A stretch of DNA of 64,000 bases from Leeuwenhoekiella sp. MAR_2009_132 (GTDB lineage Bacteria; Bacteroidota; Bacteroidia; Flavobacteriales; Flavobacteriaceae): NCBI RefSeq assembly GCF_000687915.1, contig NZ_JHZY01000002.1, positions 1-64,000 on the forward strand. The letters are read 5' to 3'. The position numbers were made by a program, and so were the translations under genes. The notes beneath the pieces were generated by a model. That model was not told the origin of the DNA. It saw only the letters and a program-made list of their open reading frames with translations, and searched no databases. Shown one piece after another: positions 54,186-63,610 of this stretch. How positions within the stretch are numbered: the stretch's first letter is position 1; each line of letters opens with the position of its first letter.

Positions 54186-54210
54186 TACAATTGTTGTAGG
54201 TACAAATGTA
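54186..54210 (-). promoter_or_regulatory. MarR operon promoter and candidate operator
   Basis: Minus-strand TACATTTG (54203-54210) matches TAnnTTTG; the inverted repeat TACAA-TTG-TTGTA lies at 54186-54198, between it and the ATG at 54177. Confidence 0.55.
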
Positions 54211-54376
54211 AGACTAAAAGATAATTGATTCTAATTAATTTTAATTTTAACGCATTTTTATCGTTTTAAAAAAATCTATTCACAAAAGTCTGGAGTATTT
54301 GTGTTATACAAATCTTAAAATGCGGTTAGGGCTATGGTAAATATTTAAGTTTGCTATGGTTTTATAGAATTCTATT

Positions 54377-54907
54377 TTGCAGAAGTACCTATTTATTTTT
54401 CTTTTATATAGTTTATTTACCAGTTGTTCTTCCACGAATCCAATTGCGACGCAACCCATTCCTTTGGATATCGTAAGGCAGGAAGGTTTGATTTTAGAAG
54501 TTTATGATTTTGAGGGATTGAAGCCTTTATTTGCACCTGCTGAAGAGCCTACACTTAAAGTAATCAACTTTTGGGCTACATGGTGTAGTCCGTGTGTTGC
54601 AGAACTGCCGGCATTTGAACAACTGAATGAACTGTATAAAGAAGCGGGAGTTGAGGTCATTTTAATCAGCCTTGATTTTCCAGATCAAATAGCTACAAAG
54701 CTCATTCCTTTTATAAAGAAGCATAATCTTAAGTCTAAAGTTATCTACTTAGACGATCCTCATGGCAACGAATGGATTCCGCAGGTTTCCAAAGATTGGA
54801 GCGGTGCGATTCCGGCAACGGTCATTATTTCTTCTGATATGTATTCCTTTTATGAGCGCTCCTTTTCCTTTGAGCAACTGCAGAACGAAATTTTAAAATT
54901 TAAGTAA
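54377..54907 (+). CDS. TlpA-like thioredoxin-fold lipoprotein
   Basis: It has 176 residues. A lipoprotein signal (LLYSLFTSC, Cys ~17) fixes the start upstream, where the only start codon is a TTG at 54377. The thioredoxin fold follows with VINFWATWCSPCVAELPAFE (active site WCSPC) and the cis-Pro segment SGAIPATVII. Such proteins reduce or isomerise disulfides in the periplasm. It is followed 24 bp later by a related thioredoxin-like gene, so the pair is probably one operon. Confidence 0.9.
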   Translation: MQKYLFIFLLYSLFTSCSSTNPIATQPIPLDIVRQEGLILEVYDFEGLKPLFAPAEEPTLKVINFWATWCSPCVAELPAFEQLNELYKEAGVEVILISLDFPDQIATKLIPFIKKHNLKSKVIYLDDPHGNEWIPQVSKDWSGAIPATVIISSDMYSFYERSFSFEQLQNEILKFK

Positions 54908-54931
54908 TCTAATAGTCTTATTTTTCAGTAT

Positions 54932-55552
54932 ATGAAATCCTTAAAAATACTTAGTGCACTCACCCTTGTTTTAGTTGCCGCAGCGCTTGTTATAACCCGA
55001 TTGGGAGATTACAAATCAGGTTATGAAGTAGGGGATGTTGCCGCAGATTTTAATCTTAAAAATGTTGATGGCTCTAGGGTATCGTTATCAGATTTTAAGG
55101 AAGCACACGGGTTTGTCGTGGTATTTACGTGCAATACCTGTCCTTTTTCAAGAGCTAATGAAGATCGCATCATCGCATTGGATAACAAATACAAAGCGTT
55201 GGGATATCCCGTAGTTGCTATAAATCCCAATAATCCTGAAGTAAGTGTGGGTGATGGTTTTGAAGCCATGCAACTTAAAGCTCGTGAACAAGGGTTCACC
55301 TTTCCGTATTTAGTTGATGAAGGTCAGCTCGTATACGCTCAATATGGAGCCACAAAAACCCCACATGTTTTTATTTTACAAAAAGAAGCAAGAGAATTAG
55401 TTGTAAAATATATAGGGGCGCTAGATGATAGTGTTCGGGATCCTGCAACCGTAACCACGAAGTTTGTAGCCGATGCGTTAGACTTACTGCTAGCTGGGAA
55501 AGCGATTACAACCACGAGTACCAAAGCAATAGGCTGTTCTATAAAAGTATAA
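54932..55552 (+). CDS. Membrane-anchored thioredoxin-like (AhpC/TSA-type) protein
   Basis: It has 206 residues. An uncleaved or cleavable N-terminal hydrophobic segment (~5-22) comes first. The fold is peroxiredoxin/thioredoxin-like: VGDVAADFNLKNVDGSRVSL, active-site FTCNTCPFSRANEDR (CxxC as CNTC), and cis-Pro region GATKTPHVFI. It belongs to the group of thioredoxin-like proteins whose CxxC is followed by PFS. Role in periplasmic redox balance is inferred. A second, C-terminal Cys lies in IGCSIKV. Confidence 0.88.
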   Translation: MKSLKILSALTLVLVAAALVITRLGDYKSGYEVGDVAADFNLKNVDGSRVSLSDFKEAHGFVVVFTCNTCPFSRANEDRIIALDNKYKALGYPVVAINPNNPEVSVGDGFEAMQLKAREQGFTFPYLVDEGQLVYAQYGATKTPHVFILQKEARELVVKYIGALDDSVRDPATVTTKFVADALDLLLAGKAITTTSTKAIGCSIKV

Positions 55553-55585
55553 GGTCTGTTTGCATTCTTTAAAAAGAACATTTCT

Positions 55586-55593
55586 TATTTTTG
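55586..55593 (+). promoter_or_regulatory. -7 promoter box for the rhodanese gene
   Basis: TATTTTTG matches TAnnTTTG perfectly, 29 bp before the ATG at 55623. Confidence 0.65.
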
Positions 55594-55622
55594 ACTATCT
55601 AATGATCTAAAGTTTAATTACG

Positions 55623-55940
55623 ATGAAAAATGTAACACAGGAAGAATGGGAGCAGTTGTTATCTACTGATGATAACGCATATATTTTAGATGTACGCACT
55701 CAAAATGAGGTGGACGAGGGGATACTCCCTAATTCTCATAATATTGATATTTATGAAGGTCAGGGCTTTATAGATAAGGTTAATGAACTAGACAAATCTA
55801 AAAGCTATTACATCTATTGCCGTTCTGGTAATCGCAGTGGGCAGGCTGCTCAATTGATGGATCAATTGGGTTTTGAAACCACTTATAATCTTTTAGGAGG
55901 TTTTATGGAGTGGGATGGTGAAGTAACGTATCAGGAGTAA
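55623..55940 (+). CDS. Single-domain rhodanese-like sulfurtransferase
   Basis: It has 105 residues. Rhodanese motifs are AYILDVRTQNEVDEGILPNS and the active-site loop YCRSGNRSGQAA with the sulfur-carrying Cys at ~67. It ends in NLLGGFMEWDG. No signal peptide, so it acts in the cytoplasm, in sulfur transfer or persulfide handling. It has its own -7 box and terminator and is thus probably monocistronic, although it follows two thiol-redox genes on the same strand. Confidence 0.93.
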   Translation: MKNVTQEEWEQLLSTDDNAYILDVRTQNEVDEGILPNSHNIDIYEGQGFIDKVNELDKSKSYYIYCRSGNRSGQAAQLMDQLGFETTYNLLGGFMEWDGEVTYQE

Positions 55941-55967
55941 TCATTTTACTTTCATAAAAACATTTTA

Positions 55968-55993
55968 AAGAGCCTTACGGGCTCTTTTTTAAT
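55968..55993 (+). terminator. Intrinsic terminator after the rhodanese gene
   Basis: Stem AAAGAGCC / GGCTCTTT with loop TTACG and a T run. Confidence 0.9.
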
Positions 55994-56193
55994 TACTTAA
56001 AATTCCTATAATTTAAAAGCGATTTTATGTTATACTAACAACGTTTGCGTAGCGTTTTGTAGGTGATGCTATTTTGTGAAAGCCGAAATTTAATGCTAAA
56101 TTATCCTTGTTTAACGTTTGGTTTTGGTTATTTTCGCGCCTTAATTAATCTTAAATAGTTCTTAATAGAGAGCTAAAATCGAGCCTCAGCTGC

Positions 56194-56673
56194 ATGAGTT
56201 GGTACGTACTGTATGTAAAATCAAAGTCAGAGAAAAAAGTAGCAACGGCGCTTCAGAATTTGGGTATCGATGTTTTTTGCCCAACTATCACCGAACTGAA
56301 AGTCTGGAGTGACCGCAAAAAGAAGGTAGAAACCCCCCTGTTTAAATCCTATATATTTGTCAATTTAGCCGCCTCAGAACGCAATGCTGTATTTGCCGTG
56401 GCCGGAGTGGTGCGTTATTTATTTTGGTTGGGGGAGCCGGCAGTTGTTAGAGATGAAGAGATTGAAGTCATTAAGAATTGGTTAGACCACGATAATTTAG
56501 ATAGCATAGCGCTTGAGAATTATGTGCCCGGTGCTAACGTTCAACTCACCAAAGGAGTGTTGAAAGGGCGGGAAGCCGAAATTATAGCCGTTAGCGGAAA
56601 AAAAATGCGTCTGTATTTAAAGTGTTTGGGGATGATCGTAGAGGCCAAATTTAAAGATGTTTTGGATGAATAG
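56194..56673 (+). CDS. NusG-like transcription antiterminator, UpxY type
   Basis: It has 159 residues. The NusG N-terminal domain shows SWYVLYVKSKSEKKVATALQ followed by FCPTITELKVWSDRKKKVET and LFKSYIFVNL; a KOW-like C-terminal part follows (VPGANVQLTKGVLKGREAEI). Such NusG paralogues at the head of polysaccharide loci keep RNA polymerase reading through long operons, as shown for UpxY in Bacteroides. Here it is first in the run of sugar-nucleotide and assembly genes, with a 228-bp hairpin-rich region after it. Confidence 0.92.
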   Translation: MSWYVLYVKSKSEKKVATALQNLGIDVFCPTITELKVWSDRKKKVETPLFKSYIFVNLAASERNAVFAVAGVVRYLFWLGEPAVVRDEEIEVIKNWLDHDNLDSIALENYVPGANVQLTKGVLKGREAEIIAVSGKKMRLYLKCLGMIVEAKFKDVLDE

Positions 56674-56901
56674 GATGTGATTCTTAGAAACGTCCCCTCT
56701 GTATTAGCATTAAATTAGATGAAAATACACTTTTTGTTCTCTTAAAAAAGTGTGAAATTGCGGAGCTTGAGCAGTAGTGTTAAAGCTCAGAAAAATAGAT
56801 TTTTAGTTCAATAAAGGGAGTCAGTTCTGTGACTCACAACGGCGAAGCCATGTTTAGATGCTGTTGAATTTATAAATATGGTCACTTAAAACATATTCAA
56901 A
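56674..56901 (+). promoter_or_regulatory. Hairpin-rich spacer between the antiterminator gene and ugd
   Basis: Three potential hairpins are visible: ACACTTTTT / AAAAAGTGT near 56729-56755, GAGCTT / AAAGCTC near 56764-56789, and GAGTCA-GTTCTG-TGACTC near 56819-56836. No coding frame of note. The region may be an internal promoter/leader or a target of the antiterminator. Confidence 0.4.
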
Positions 56902-58296
56902 ATGAAAGTAAAAAATATCTGTTGTATTGGTGCCGGTTACGTAGGAGGTCCTACGATGGCGATCATCGCTCAAAAAGCACCCGGAATCAACGTAACTGTT
57001 GTAGATATCAACGAAAAACGTATCGCAGCCTGGAATGCTGCAGACGTTAATAATATTCCCATTTACGAGCCGGGATTGGCGGAAGTGGTGGCCGAAGCCA
57101 GAGGGCGTAATTTGTTTTTTTCTACAGATGTTGACCAGGCCATTGATGAAGCCGACATGATTTTTATTTCGGTTAATACCCCTACTAAGACGTATGGAAT
57201 TGGTAAAGGGATGGCTGCAGATTTGAAGTTTATTGAGTTGTGTGCCCGTCAAATTGCACGGGTTTCTAAAACCGATAAAATTGTAGTTGAGAAATCAACA
57301 CTTCCGGTACGCACCGCAGAAGCCTTGAAGAGTATTTTAGATACTACTGGTAATGGGGTGAATTTTCAAATCCTCTCCAATCCCGAGTTTTTAGCGGAAG
57401 GAACTGCAGTAGCCGATTTACAAGCTCCGGATCGTGTGTTGATAGGAGGTGATTTAGACACCGATGCGGGTAGAGCAGCCATAAAAGCATTGGTTGACGT
57501 CTATGCGCACTGGGTTCCTCAAGAACATATATTAACTACCAATGTTTGGTCTTCCGAACTTTCTAAACTCACGGCTAACGCCTTTTTAGCACAGCGTGTT
57601 TCCAGTATCAACGCCTTATCAGAGTTGTGTGAGCAAACAGGTGCAGATATTAAAGAAGTGGCAAAGGCGATAGGTATGGACAGCCGTATAGGACCTAAAT
57701 TTTTACAGGCATCTGTAGGATTTGGGGGGTCATGCTTTCAAAAAGATATTTTGAACCTGGTGTATATCGCCAAGTCCTTTGGTCTGCATGAAGTTGCCGA
57801 TTATTGGGAGCAGGTCATCATTATGAACGATCACCAGAAGCGGCGTTTTGCGGCGAAGATGGTCAAAACATTATACAATACCGTTTCGGGTAAGAAAATA
57901 GCCATGTTGGGCTGGGCATTTAAAAAAGACACCAACGATACGCGGGAATCTGCAGCCATTTATGTGGCCGATTATTTATTGAATGAGCGCGCCGAAGTCG
58001 TGGTATATGATCCTAAAGTAAGCCAAGAACAAATCTTAGCCGATTTAGACTATTTAGGCACCCGCACCGAAGCAGAGAACCGCGCAGCTATTACTGTGGT
58101 AAACAGCGCTATTGAAGCAACTCAGGGTGCTCACGCCATTGCCATTATGACCGAGTGGGATGCATTTAAAGATTTAGACTGGAAACACGTTTATGAAGAG
58201 ATGCTTAAACCGGCGTTTCTGTTTGACGGGCGCAGACTCTTAGACCGTCACGAACTGGAAGCTCTAGGATTTGATTTTTATGCAATAGGTTCCTAA
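56902..58296 (+). CDS. ugd: UDP-glucose 6-dehydrogenase
   Basis: Oxidises UDP-glucose to UDP-glucuronate with NAD. The Rossmann motif is [18 protein letters not shown] (~5-22), the catalytic Cys is in [11 protein letters not shown] (~278), and [13 protein letters not shown] and [14 protein letters not shown] are conserved. At 464 residues it is of the longer, eukaryote-like type, common in Bacteroidota. It supplies UDP-glucuronate, or derivatives, to the polysaccharide made by the following genes. Confidence 0.96.
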   Translation: MKVKNICCIGAGYVGGPTMAIIAQKAPGINVTVVDINEKRIAAWNAADVNNIPIYEPGLAEVVAEARGRNLFFSTDVDQAIDEADMIFISVNTPTKTYGIGKGMAADLKFIELCARQIARVSKTDKIVVEKSTLPVRTAEALKSILDTTGNGVNFQILSNPEFLAEGTAVADLQAPDRVLIGGDLDTDAGRAAIKALVDVYAHWVPQEHILTTNVWSSELSKLTANAFLAQRVSSINALSELCEQTGADIKEVAKAIGMDSRIGPKFLQASVGFGGSCFQKDILNLVYIAKSFGLHEVADYWEQVIIMNDHQKRRFAAKMVKTLYNTVSGKKIAMLGWAFKKDTNDTRESAAIYVADYLLNERAEVVVYDPKVSQEQILADLDYLGTRTEAENRAAITVVNSAIEATQGAHAIAIMTEWDAFKDLDWKHVYEEMLKPAFLFDGRRLLDRHELEALGFDFYAIGS

Positions 58297-58331
58297 CACA
58301 TTTAAAACATTATTTTTTATACCCATCAATT

Positions 58332-59444
58332 ATGAAAGTAGCATTAATCACCGGCGTTACGGGCCAGGACGGCGCTTATTTAAGTGAATTTTTATTAAAA
58401 AAAGGATATCAGGTACACGGCTTAAAGCGCAGGTCATCCCTGTTTAATACCGATCGTATCGATCATTTGTATCAGGACCCTCATGTAGAACACCGTAATT
58501 TTATATTGCATTATGGGGATATGACCGATAGTACGAATCTGATTCGTTTGATTCAGGAAATACAACCTGATGAAATCTATAATCTGGCTGCGATGAGTCA
58601 CGTGCAGGTTTCGTTTGAAGTTCCGGAATATACGGGTAATGCAGATGGTTTAGGTACACTACGTATTCTAGATGCCGTGCGTTTATTAGGCTTAGGCGAT
58701 AAAACACGAATCTATCAGGCGTCTACTTCCGAGTTATATGGTAAAGTACAGGAAGTTCCACAAACGGAAACGACTCCTTTTTACCCACGTTCTCCATATG
58801 CTGTTGCAAAAATGTATGCGTATTGGATTACCGTAAATTACCGCGAAGCCTATGGGATGTATGCCTGTAATGGTATTTTATTCAATCACGAGTCTCCAAT
58901 ACGTGGAGAAACTTTCGTTACCCGTAAAATTACCCGTGCCGCTTCGCGTATTGCTTTAGGACTTCAGGATAAAATTTATTTAGGAAATCTAGATGCGAAA
59001 CGCGACTGGGGTCATGCCAAAGATTACGTGCGTATGATGTGGATGATTTTACAGGCAGACGAAGCTGAAGACTGGGTGATCGCAACTAATAAAACTACAC
59101 CGGTACGTGAATTTGTACGTATGGCTTTTGGACATGCCGGTATTGAATTGGAGTTTAAAGGAGAAGGAGTTGATGAGAAAGGCTATGTCAAAGCATGTAA
59201 CAACCCGGAATACCAACTCGAAATAGGGAAAGAGGTATTGGCTGTTGATCCTAAATATTTTAGACCTACGGAAGTTGACTTATTGATTGGTGACGCTACG
59301 AAAGCCAAAGAAAAATTAGGTTGGGTGCCTGAGTATACCCTTCAGGACTTGGTTGAAGATATGATGCAGAGTGATTTGAATCTTATGAAAAAAGATCAGT
59401 ACCTGAAAGATGGGGGTTATCAAATTTTAAATTACTTCGAATAA
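58332..59444 (+). CDS. gmd: GDP-mannose 4,6-dehydratase
   Basis: Makes GDP-4-keto-6-deoxymannose, precursor of GDP-fucose. The extended short-chain dehydrogenase fold shows [19 protein letters not shown] (NADP loop), the Thr/Ser and [15 protein letters not shown] catalytic Tyr-Lys, and [17 protein letters not shown] and [16 protein letters not shown]. The length of 370 residues is normal. It lies 35 bp after ugd. The next gene, fcl, completes GDP-fucose synthesis across a 115-bp spacer holding a palindromic repeat. Confidence 0.97.
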   Translation: MKVALITGVTGQDGAYLSEFLLKKGYQVHGLKRRSSLFNTDRIDHLYQDPHVEHRNFILHYGDMTDSTNLIRLIQEIQPDEIYNLAAMSHVQVSFEVPEYTGNADGLGTLRILDAVRLLGLGDKTRIYQASTSELYGKVQEVPQTETTPFYPRSPYAVAKMYAYWITVNYREAYGMYACNGILFNHESPIRGETFVTRKITRAASRIALGLQDKIYLGNLDAKRDWGHAKDYVRMMWMILQADEAEDWVIATNKTTPVREFVRMAFGHAGIELEFKGEGVDEKGYVKACNNPEYQLEIGKEVLAVDPKYFRPTEVDLLIGDATKAKEKLGWVPEYTLQDLVEDMMQSDLNLMKKDQYLKDGGYQILNYFE

Positions 59445-59452
59445 CTAAGATT

Positions 59453-59497
59453 CCCTCATCCCCCGAGTCTTTCTCTTCAGGGGGAGCAGGGAGGGGA
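59453..59497. repeat. CCCTC...GGGAGGGG palindromic element in the gmd-fcl spacer
   Basis: CCCTCATCCCCCGAG and TCAGGGGGAGCAGGGAGGGG form a broken inverted repeat, akin to the CTCCC/GGGAG element in the trpG-trpD spacer. Confidence 0.6.
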
Positions 59498-59559
59498 TTG
59501 TAACTACGAGACGATTTGTTTTAATAAAGTTTAGGTATCGTAAATGCGTTTGAAAAAGT

Positions 59560-60690
59560 ATGAATAAAGATTCTAAAATATATATTGCAGGGCATCGCGG
59601 ACTGGTAGGTTCGGCAATTGTGAAAAACCTGAAGTCTAAGGGATATGCTAATCTGGTGTATCGTAGCAGTAGCGAACTTGACCTAAGGGATTCCAATCAG
59701 GTTGCTGCTTTTTTTCAGACAGAACAGCCCGAATATGTTTTTTTAGCTGCAGCAAAAGTTGGGGGTATTGTAGCCAACAACACCTACAGGGCCGATTTTA
59801 TTTATGAAAACCTGATGATTCAAAACCATGTGATTCATCAGGCTTATAAACATGCCGTTAAAAAGCTGTTGTTTTTGGGGAGTACGTGTATATACCCTAA
59901 AGTCTGTCCCCAACCTATGAAAGAGGAGTACTTGTTGACGGATGTTTTAGAATATACTAATGAGCCGTATGCCATTGCAAAAATTGCAGGGATCAAGATG
60001 TGTGAGAGTTACAACCTGCAATACGGTACCAACTTCATTTCGGTAATGCCTACTAATTTGTATGGTCCTAACGATAATTTTGATTTAGAAAAATCACACG
60101 TTCTACCTGCTTTAATTCGTAAAATGCATTTGGGGAAAGCACTGGAGCAAAATAACTGGGACAGCCTAAAGGCTGATTTGAATAAGCTGCCGATTGAAGG
60201 GGTAGATGGTAATGCCACCGAGCAAGAAATTCTAGATATTCTAAAAAAATATGGAATTCGTAGTTCCTCACTCCTGGGGGGAGGTCAGGAGGGTGATGTG
60301 GTACAGGTAGAAATCTGGGGTACCGGTAAACCCATGCGTGAATTTTTATGGAGTGAAGACATGGCAGATGCCTGTGTCTTTATTATGGAAAACCGGGATT
60401 TTCAAGACGTGGTTCCGAACGGAGTGAAGGAATCTCATACTAAACCGGAAATACGCAACACCCACATCAACATCGGTACCGGTGAAGACATCTCCATTTG
60501 CGACCTGGCACATCTTGTCAAAAAAACAGTAGGTTTCAATGGGGAACTTTATTTCAACACCGATAAGCCCGATGGTACCATGAAGAAACTGACCGATGTA
60601 TCTAAATTGAACGATTTGGGATGGGAATATCAGGTTAAACTAGAAGAAGGAATTAAAGAAGCATTTAATTGGTACAGTAAAAATGATTAA
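59560..60690 (+). CDS. fcl: GDP-L-fucose synthase
   Basis: Epimerises and reduces GDP-4-keto-6-deoxymannose to GDP-L-fucose. NADP loop [37 protein letters not shown] with catalytic residues, [11 protein letters not shown] (Tyr-xxx-Lys), and [20 protein letters not shown] are seen. At 376 residues it is longer than the ~315 of enterobacteria. Part of the excess (~192-234, [17 protein letters not shown] and on) is usual in Bacteroidota, but residues ~235-246 ([12 protein letters not shown]) are GC-rich and look like a repeat insertion. It overlaps the acyltransferase gene by 8 bp. Confidence 0.95.
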   Translation: MNKDSKIYIAGHRGLVGSAIVKNLKSKGYANLVYRSSSELDLRDSNQVAAFFQTEQPEYVFLAAAKVGGIVANNTYRADFIYENLMIQNHVIHQAYKHAVKKLLFLGSTCIYPKVCPQPMKEEYLLTDVLEYTNEPYAIAKIAGIKMCESYNLQYGTNFISVMPTNLYGPNDNFDLEKSHVLPALIRKMHLGKALEQNNWDSLKADLNKLPIEGVDGNATEQEILDILKKYGIRSSSLLGGGQEGDVVQVEIWGTGKPMREFLWSEDMADACVFIMENRDFQDVVPNGVKESHTKPEIRNTHINIGTGEDISICDLAHLVKKTVGFNGELYFNTDKPDGTMKKLTDVSKLNDLGWEYQVKLEEGIKEAFNWYSKND

Positions 60691-61717
60691 TAAAATTGTC
60701 AATATTTCTCCCGGACTATTTCGACTACTTTTAGCCTTCATCGTAGTAGTTTTTCATTCTGTTGATTTTCTTACGATAGGCCATGCAGCTGTTTATATTT
60801 TTTTCGTACTTAGCGGATACTGGATATTTAGAATGTATTCTGAAAAATATGTAAACTTTAAGAATGCGTATTGGGTTTATATAAGGAGCCGTTTATGGAG
60901 GATATTTCCTATTTATTGGTTAATTCTAGTTTTTTCTATTGGAATACATTACTTTCTAAGTTCAGTTGGTTTTAAGCCTTTCTTTAGGGATTATGTTATT
61001 TCAAATTTTATTTTGTTGGGAGAAGGAATTAATAATGCAAAATATTTTATTGGTTCAGCTTGGTCTTTGGATATTGAATTACAATTCTATTTGATTGCTC
61101 CTTTACTGCTGTATTTTTTAATGAAAAGAGGGGGGCTATTTCTGATAATTTCATTTGGCTTTGTACTGGTATCCTATATATATAATTACAGTTTATTTAA
61201 ATTAGAAACTATTTTACTATATCTACCCTATTTCATTTTAGGGGGGATGATTTATAAACTAAAATTAAAGTCAACTAGTTTTTGGGCGCTAACAAGTTTA
61301 TTAGTGTCCTTTTCTTTTTTAGGAATACACTATTTGTATCCTGAGCTCAAAGCTTTGCTATTCGATAAAAATCCTTTTCTATATGGTGTAATTTACCAAG
61401 AATATGTAAACATAATTTTAACGATTCTTATCCTGCCTTTTCTAATTTATAATATACATCAGGTAATAAAAAGAAGGGAGTTAGATGCTGTTTTATCTTC
61501 AATGTCTTATGTGATTTATTTGCTACATTGGCCGCTATTACAGGTTTACGCATATCTAATTGATGGAGTTAGTTTAAGTTTAAAATTCTTATATCTATTG
61601 TCATACTACATAATAACAATTCTTTTATCTTATATAATTAGTATCTCTTACGACAACGAATCTGAAAAGCGAAGAAGAGCATGGCTTAAATTGCAAGTTT
61701 ACAAAACTAATAAGTAG
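60683..61717 (+). CDS. Membrane acyltransferase (OafA/YrhL-like family 3)
   Basis: It has 344 residues and about ten hydrophobic segments. The N-terminal [19 protein letters not shown] carries the His of the acyltransferase-3 motif (FHSVD), followed by the Arg-rich loop [15 protein letters not shown] and the [14 protein letters not shown] motif. The family transfers acetyl or other acyl groups to sugars on the membrane surface, so modification of the locus polysaccharide is inferred. It overlaps fcl by 8 bp and starts the more AT-rich part of the cluster. Confidence 0.9.
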   Translation: MINKIVNISPGLFRLLLAFIVVVFHSVDFLTIGHAAVYIFFVLSGYWIFRMYSEKYVNFKNAYWVYIRSRLWRIFPIYWLILVFSIGIHYFLSSVGFKPFFRDYVISNFILLGEGINNAKYFIGSAWSLDIELQFYLIAPLLLYFLMKRGGLFLIISFGFVLVSYIYNYSLFKLETILLYLPYFILGGMIYKLKLKSTSFWALTSLLVSFSFLGIHYLYPELKALLFDKNPFLYGVIYQEYVNIILTILILPFLIYNIHQVIKRRELDAVLSSMSYVIYLLHWPLLQVYAYLIDGVSLSLKFLYLLSYYIITILLSYIISISYDNESEKRRRAWLKLQVYKTNK

Positions 61718-61721
61718 TTTA

Positions 61722-63008
61722 ATGTCAGGAAACAGAAAGATCAGATCGTCTTTGCTTTATCAAAAAATTTTTTCTTGGACAAAATTAGTGAGTTTGGCAG
61801 GATCATCCCAGATACTTATTCAAGTATTAGGATTATTAGGAGGTATTTTAATAATTAGACTTTTAACCAAACAAGAATATGCATATTATACCCTTGCAAA
61901 TACAATGCTAGGAACTATGACGCTACTCGCAGATGGAGGAGTGGCAGCAGGAGTGGTGGCTGAAGGGGGTAAGATTTGGAAAAACAAGGTAAAACTAGGA
62001 GTAGTACTTGAAACAGGTCTTAATCTTAGAAAAAAATTTGCTTTTTACAGTTTATTGGTTTCAATTCCTGTTTTACTGTACTTACTTATTAATAATAATG
62101 CATCTTGGTATACAGCAATACTTATTACAGCGTGTTTAATACCTGCGTTTTTATCGGCCTTATCTGATACCATTTTACAAGTTCCATTAAAGTTACATCA
62201 AGAGGTTAAGGATTTACAAAAAAACCAGATAATCGTTGCCTTAGTGCGACTTTTGTTAATAAGTTCTTCCATGTTTTTTCTCCCATTTACTTTTATTGCT
62301 CTTTTAGCAAATGGAATTCCTAGAATATTTGGGAATCGTAGACTTAAAAAGATCGCTGAACGTCATGTAGATTATGAGGTAGAAGCCAGCGAAGAGGTGC
62401 AAAAGCGGATTCTTATAATGGTTAAAAGAATTTTGCCCGGTACCATTTATTTCTGTTTATCAGCACAGATAATTATTTGGATTTTGTCCTTCTACGGTTC
62501 AACTGAAGAAATTGCTAATGTAGGTGCTTTATACCGTATAGCTACGATATTAATCGTCATGGATGTAATTTTTAATACCTTGATTTTGCCGCGCTTTGCA
62601 AGGCTTCAGGCAGATGGGGCTATGCTCTTAACTAGAAGTATTCAAATTTTAGCTTTAGCTTTTTTAACACTTGCATTTATAGCTTCAGCAATTTATATTT
62701 TATCAGATTACGCTTTATGGGTTTTAGGAGATGAATATGCAGGTCTTAATTTTGAGTTGTTGCTAATAATTTTAGGTATGGGAATACAAAATATCGCACA
62801 TTTAACGCTCTCATTAGCGAATAGCAAAGGATGGGTTTTAAATCCCCTACTGTCAATTAGTATAAATATTATCGTACTGGTACTAGGTATATTTATATTC
62901 AATCTAAAATCTATTATAGGTATTCTTACTTTTAATATATTTATTGCTGCCGGACAATTTTTGATGAATTCATTATATCTTTTCTACAAAACAAAAATCA
63001 CACAATAA
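61722..63008 (+). CDS. Polysaccharide flippase (Wzx-like)
   Basis: It has 428 residues with about 12 hydrophobic segments. The N-terminus (GILIIRLLTKQEYAYYTLAN, then LGTMTLLADGGVAAGVV) matches the oligosaccharide-flippase/MOP family that moves lipid-linked repeat units across the inner membrane. It sits 4 bp after the acyltransferase gene, and its TAA overlaps the next ATG by one base. A Wzx-type assembly pathway is inferred for the locus, although no Wzy polymerase has appeared before the window ends. Confidence 0.87.
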   Translation: MSGNRKIRSSLLYQKIFSWTKLVSLAGSSQILIQVLGLLGGILIIRLLTKQEYAYYTLANTMLGTMTLLADGGVAAGVVAEGGKIWKNKVKLGVVLETGLNLRKKFAFYSLLVSIPVLLYLLINNNASWYTAILITACLIPAFLSALSDTILQVPLKLHQEVKDLQKNQIIVALVRLLLISSSMFFLPFTFIALLANGIPRIFGNRRLKKIAERHVDYEVEASEEVQKRILIMVKRILPGTIYFCLSAQIIIWILSFYGSTEEIANVGALYRIATILIVMDVIFNTLILPRFARLQADGAMLLTRSIQILALAFLTLAFIASAIYILSDYALWVLGDEYAGLNFELLLIILGMGIQNIAHLTLSLANSKGWVLNPLLSISINIIVLVLGIFIFNLKSIIGILTFNIFIAAGQFLMNSLYLFYKTKITQ

Positions 63009-63601
63009 TGGCTGAATTGTCATTTTTATGGAAACATAGGAGTAAATTTTCTCTAACCTCTATTAATTTCTATAAGGCCTGGGCAAAGCGTTTTTTGACA
63101 TTGCCTGCACTTCTAAAAAGAAATTGGAGAAGTTTTAAACTGCGTCAAAAAGGGGCTTCGATATCTCCCACAGCAGAGATAGGAGTAATTAAAGCTAGCG
63201 GTAATAAAAAAAACTTATCAATAGGAGCAAATAGTTCTATTGGTAGGGTTGAGTTTGCCTTGCATACAAAAATAGTTGTTGGCAATAATGTCTGTATAAA
63301 TGACGGCGTTATTATATTAACTGCATCTCATAATTTGAATGACCCGTTATGGAGACATAAAACGGGTGATATACTTATAAAAGATTATGCCTGGATTGCT
63401 ACTAACTCAATACTATTGCCCGGGGTTACAATAGGTAAGGGTGCTGTAGTAGGAGCTGGAGCCGTAGTATCTAAAAGTGTAGGTGATTATCATATTGTAA
63501 CTGGTAATCCTGCTCAGCCTATTTCAAAGTATAGAATTGAAGATTTGAAATATAATCCTTGTGAATTTTTAGCAGCTAATCAAGCCTGGTTAGTTGGTTA
63601 A
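63008..63601 (+). CDS. Hexapeptide-repeat O-acetyltransferase
   Basis: It has 197 residues. Left-handed beta-helix repeats are seen from ~50 (ISPTAEIGVIKASG, LSIGANSSIGRVEF, IVVGNNVCINDGVIILTASH) with the catalytic His in ILTASHNLNDP, and the closing WIATNSILLPGVTIGKGAVV followed by GAGAVVSKSV. Typical of CoA-dependent sugar acetyltransferases in polysaccharide loci, such as WcaF/LacA relatives. The acceptor is unknown. The start overlaps the flippase stop. Confidence 0.9.
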   Translation: MAELSFLWKHRSKFSLTSINFYKAWAKRFLTLPALLKRNWRSFKLRQKGASISPTAEIGVIKASGNKKNLSIGANSSIGRVEFALHTKIVVGNNVCINDGVIILTASHNLNDPLWRHKTGDILIKDYAWIATNSILLPGVTIGKGAVVGAGAVVSKSVGDYHIVTGNPAQPISKYRIEDLKYNPCEFLAANQAWLVG

Positions 63602-63610
63602 TAGAATAAA

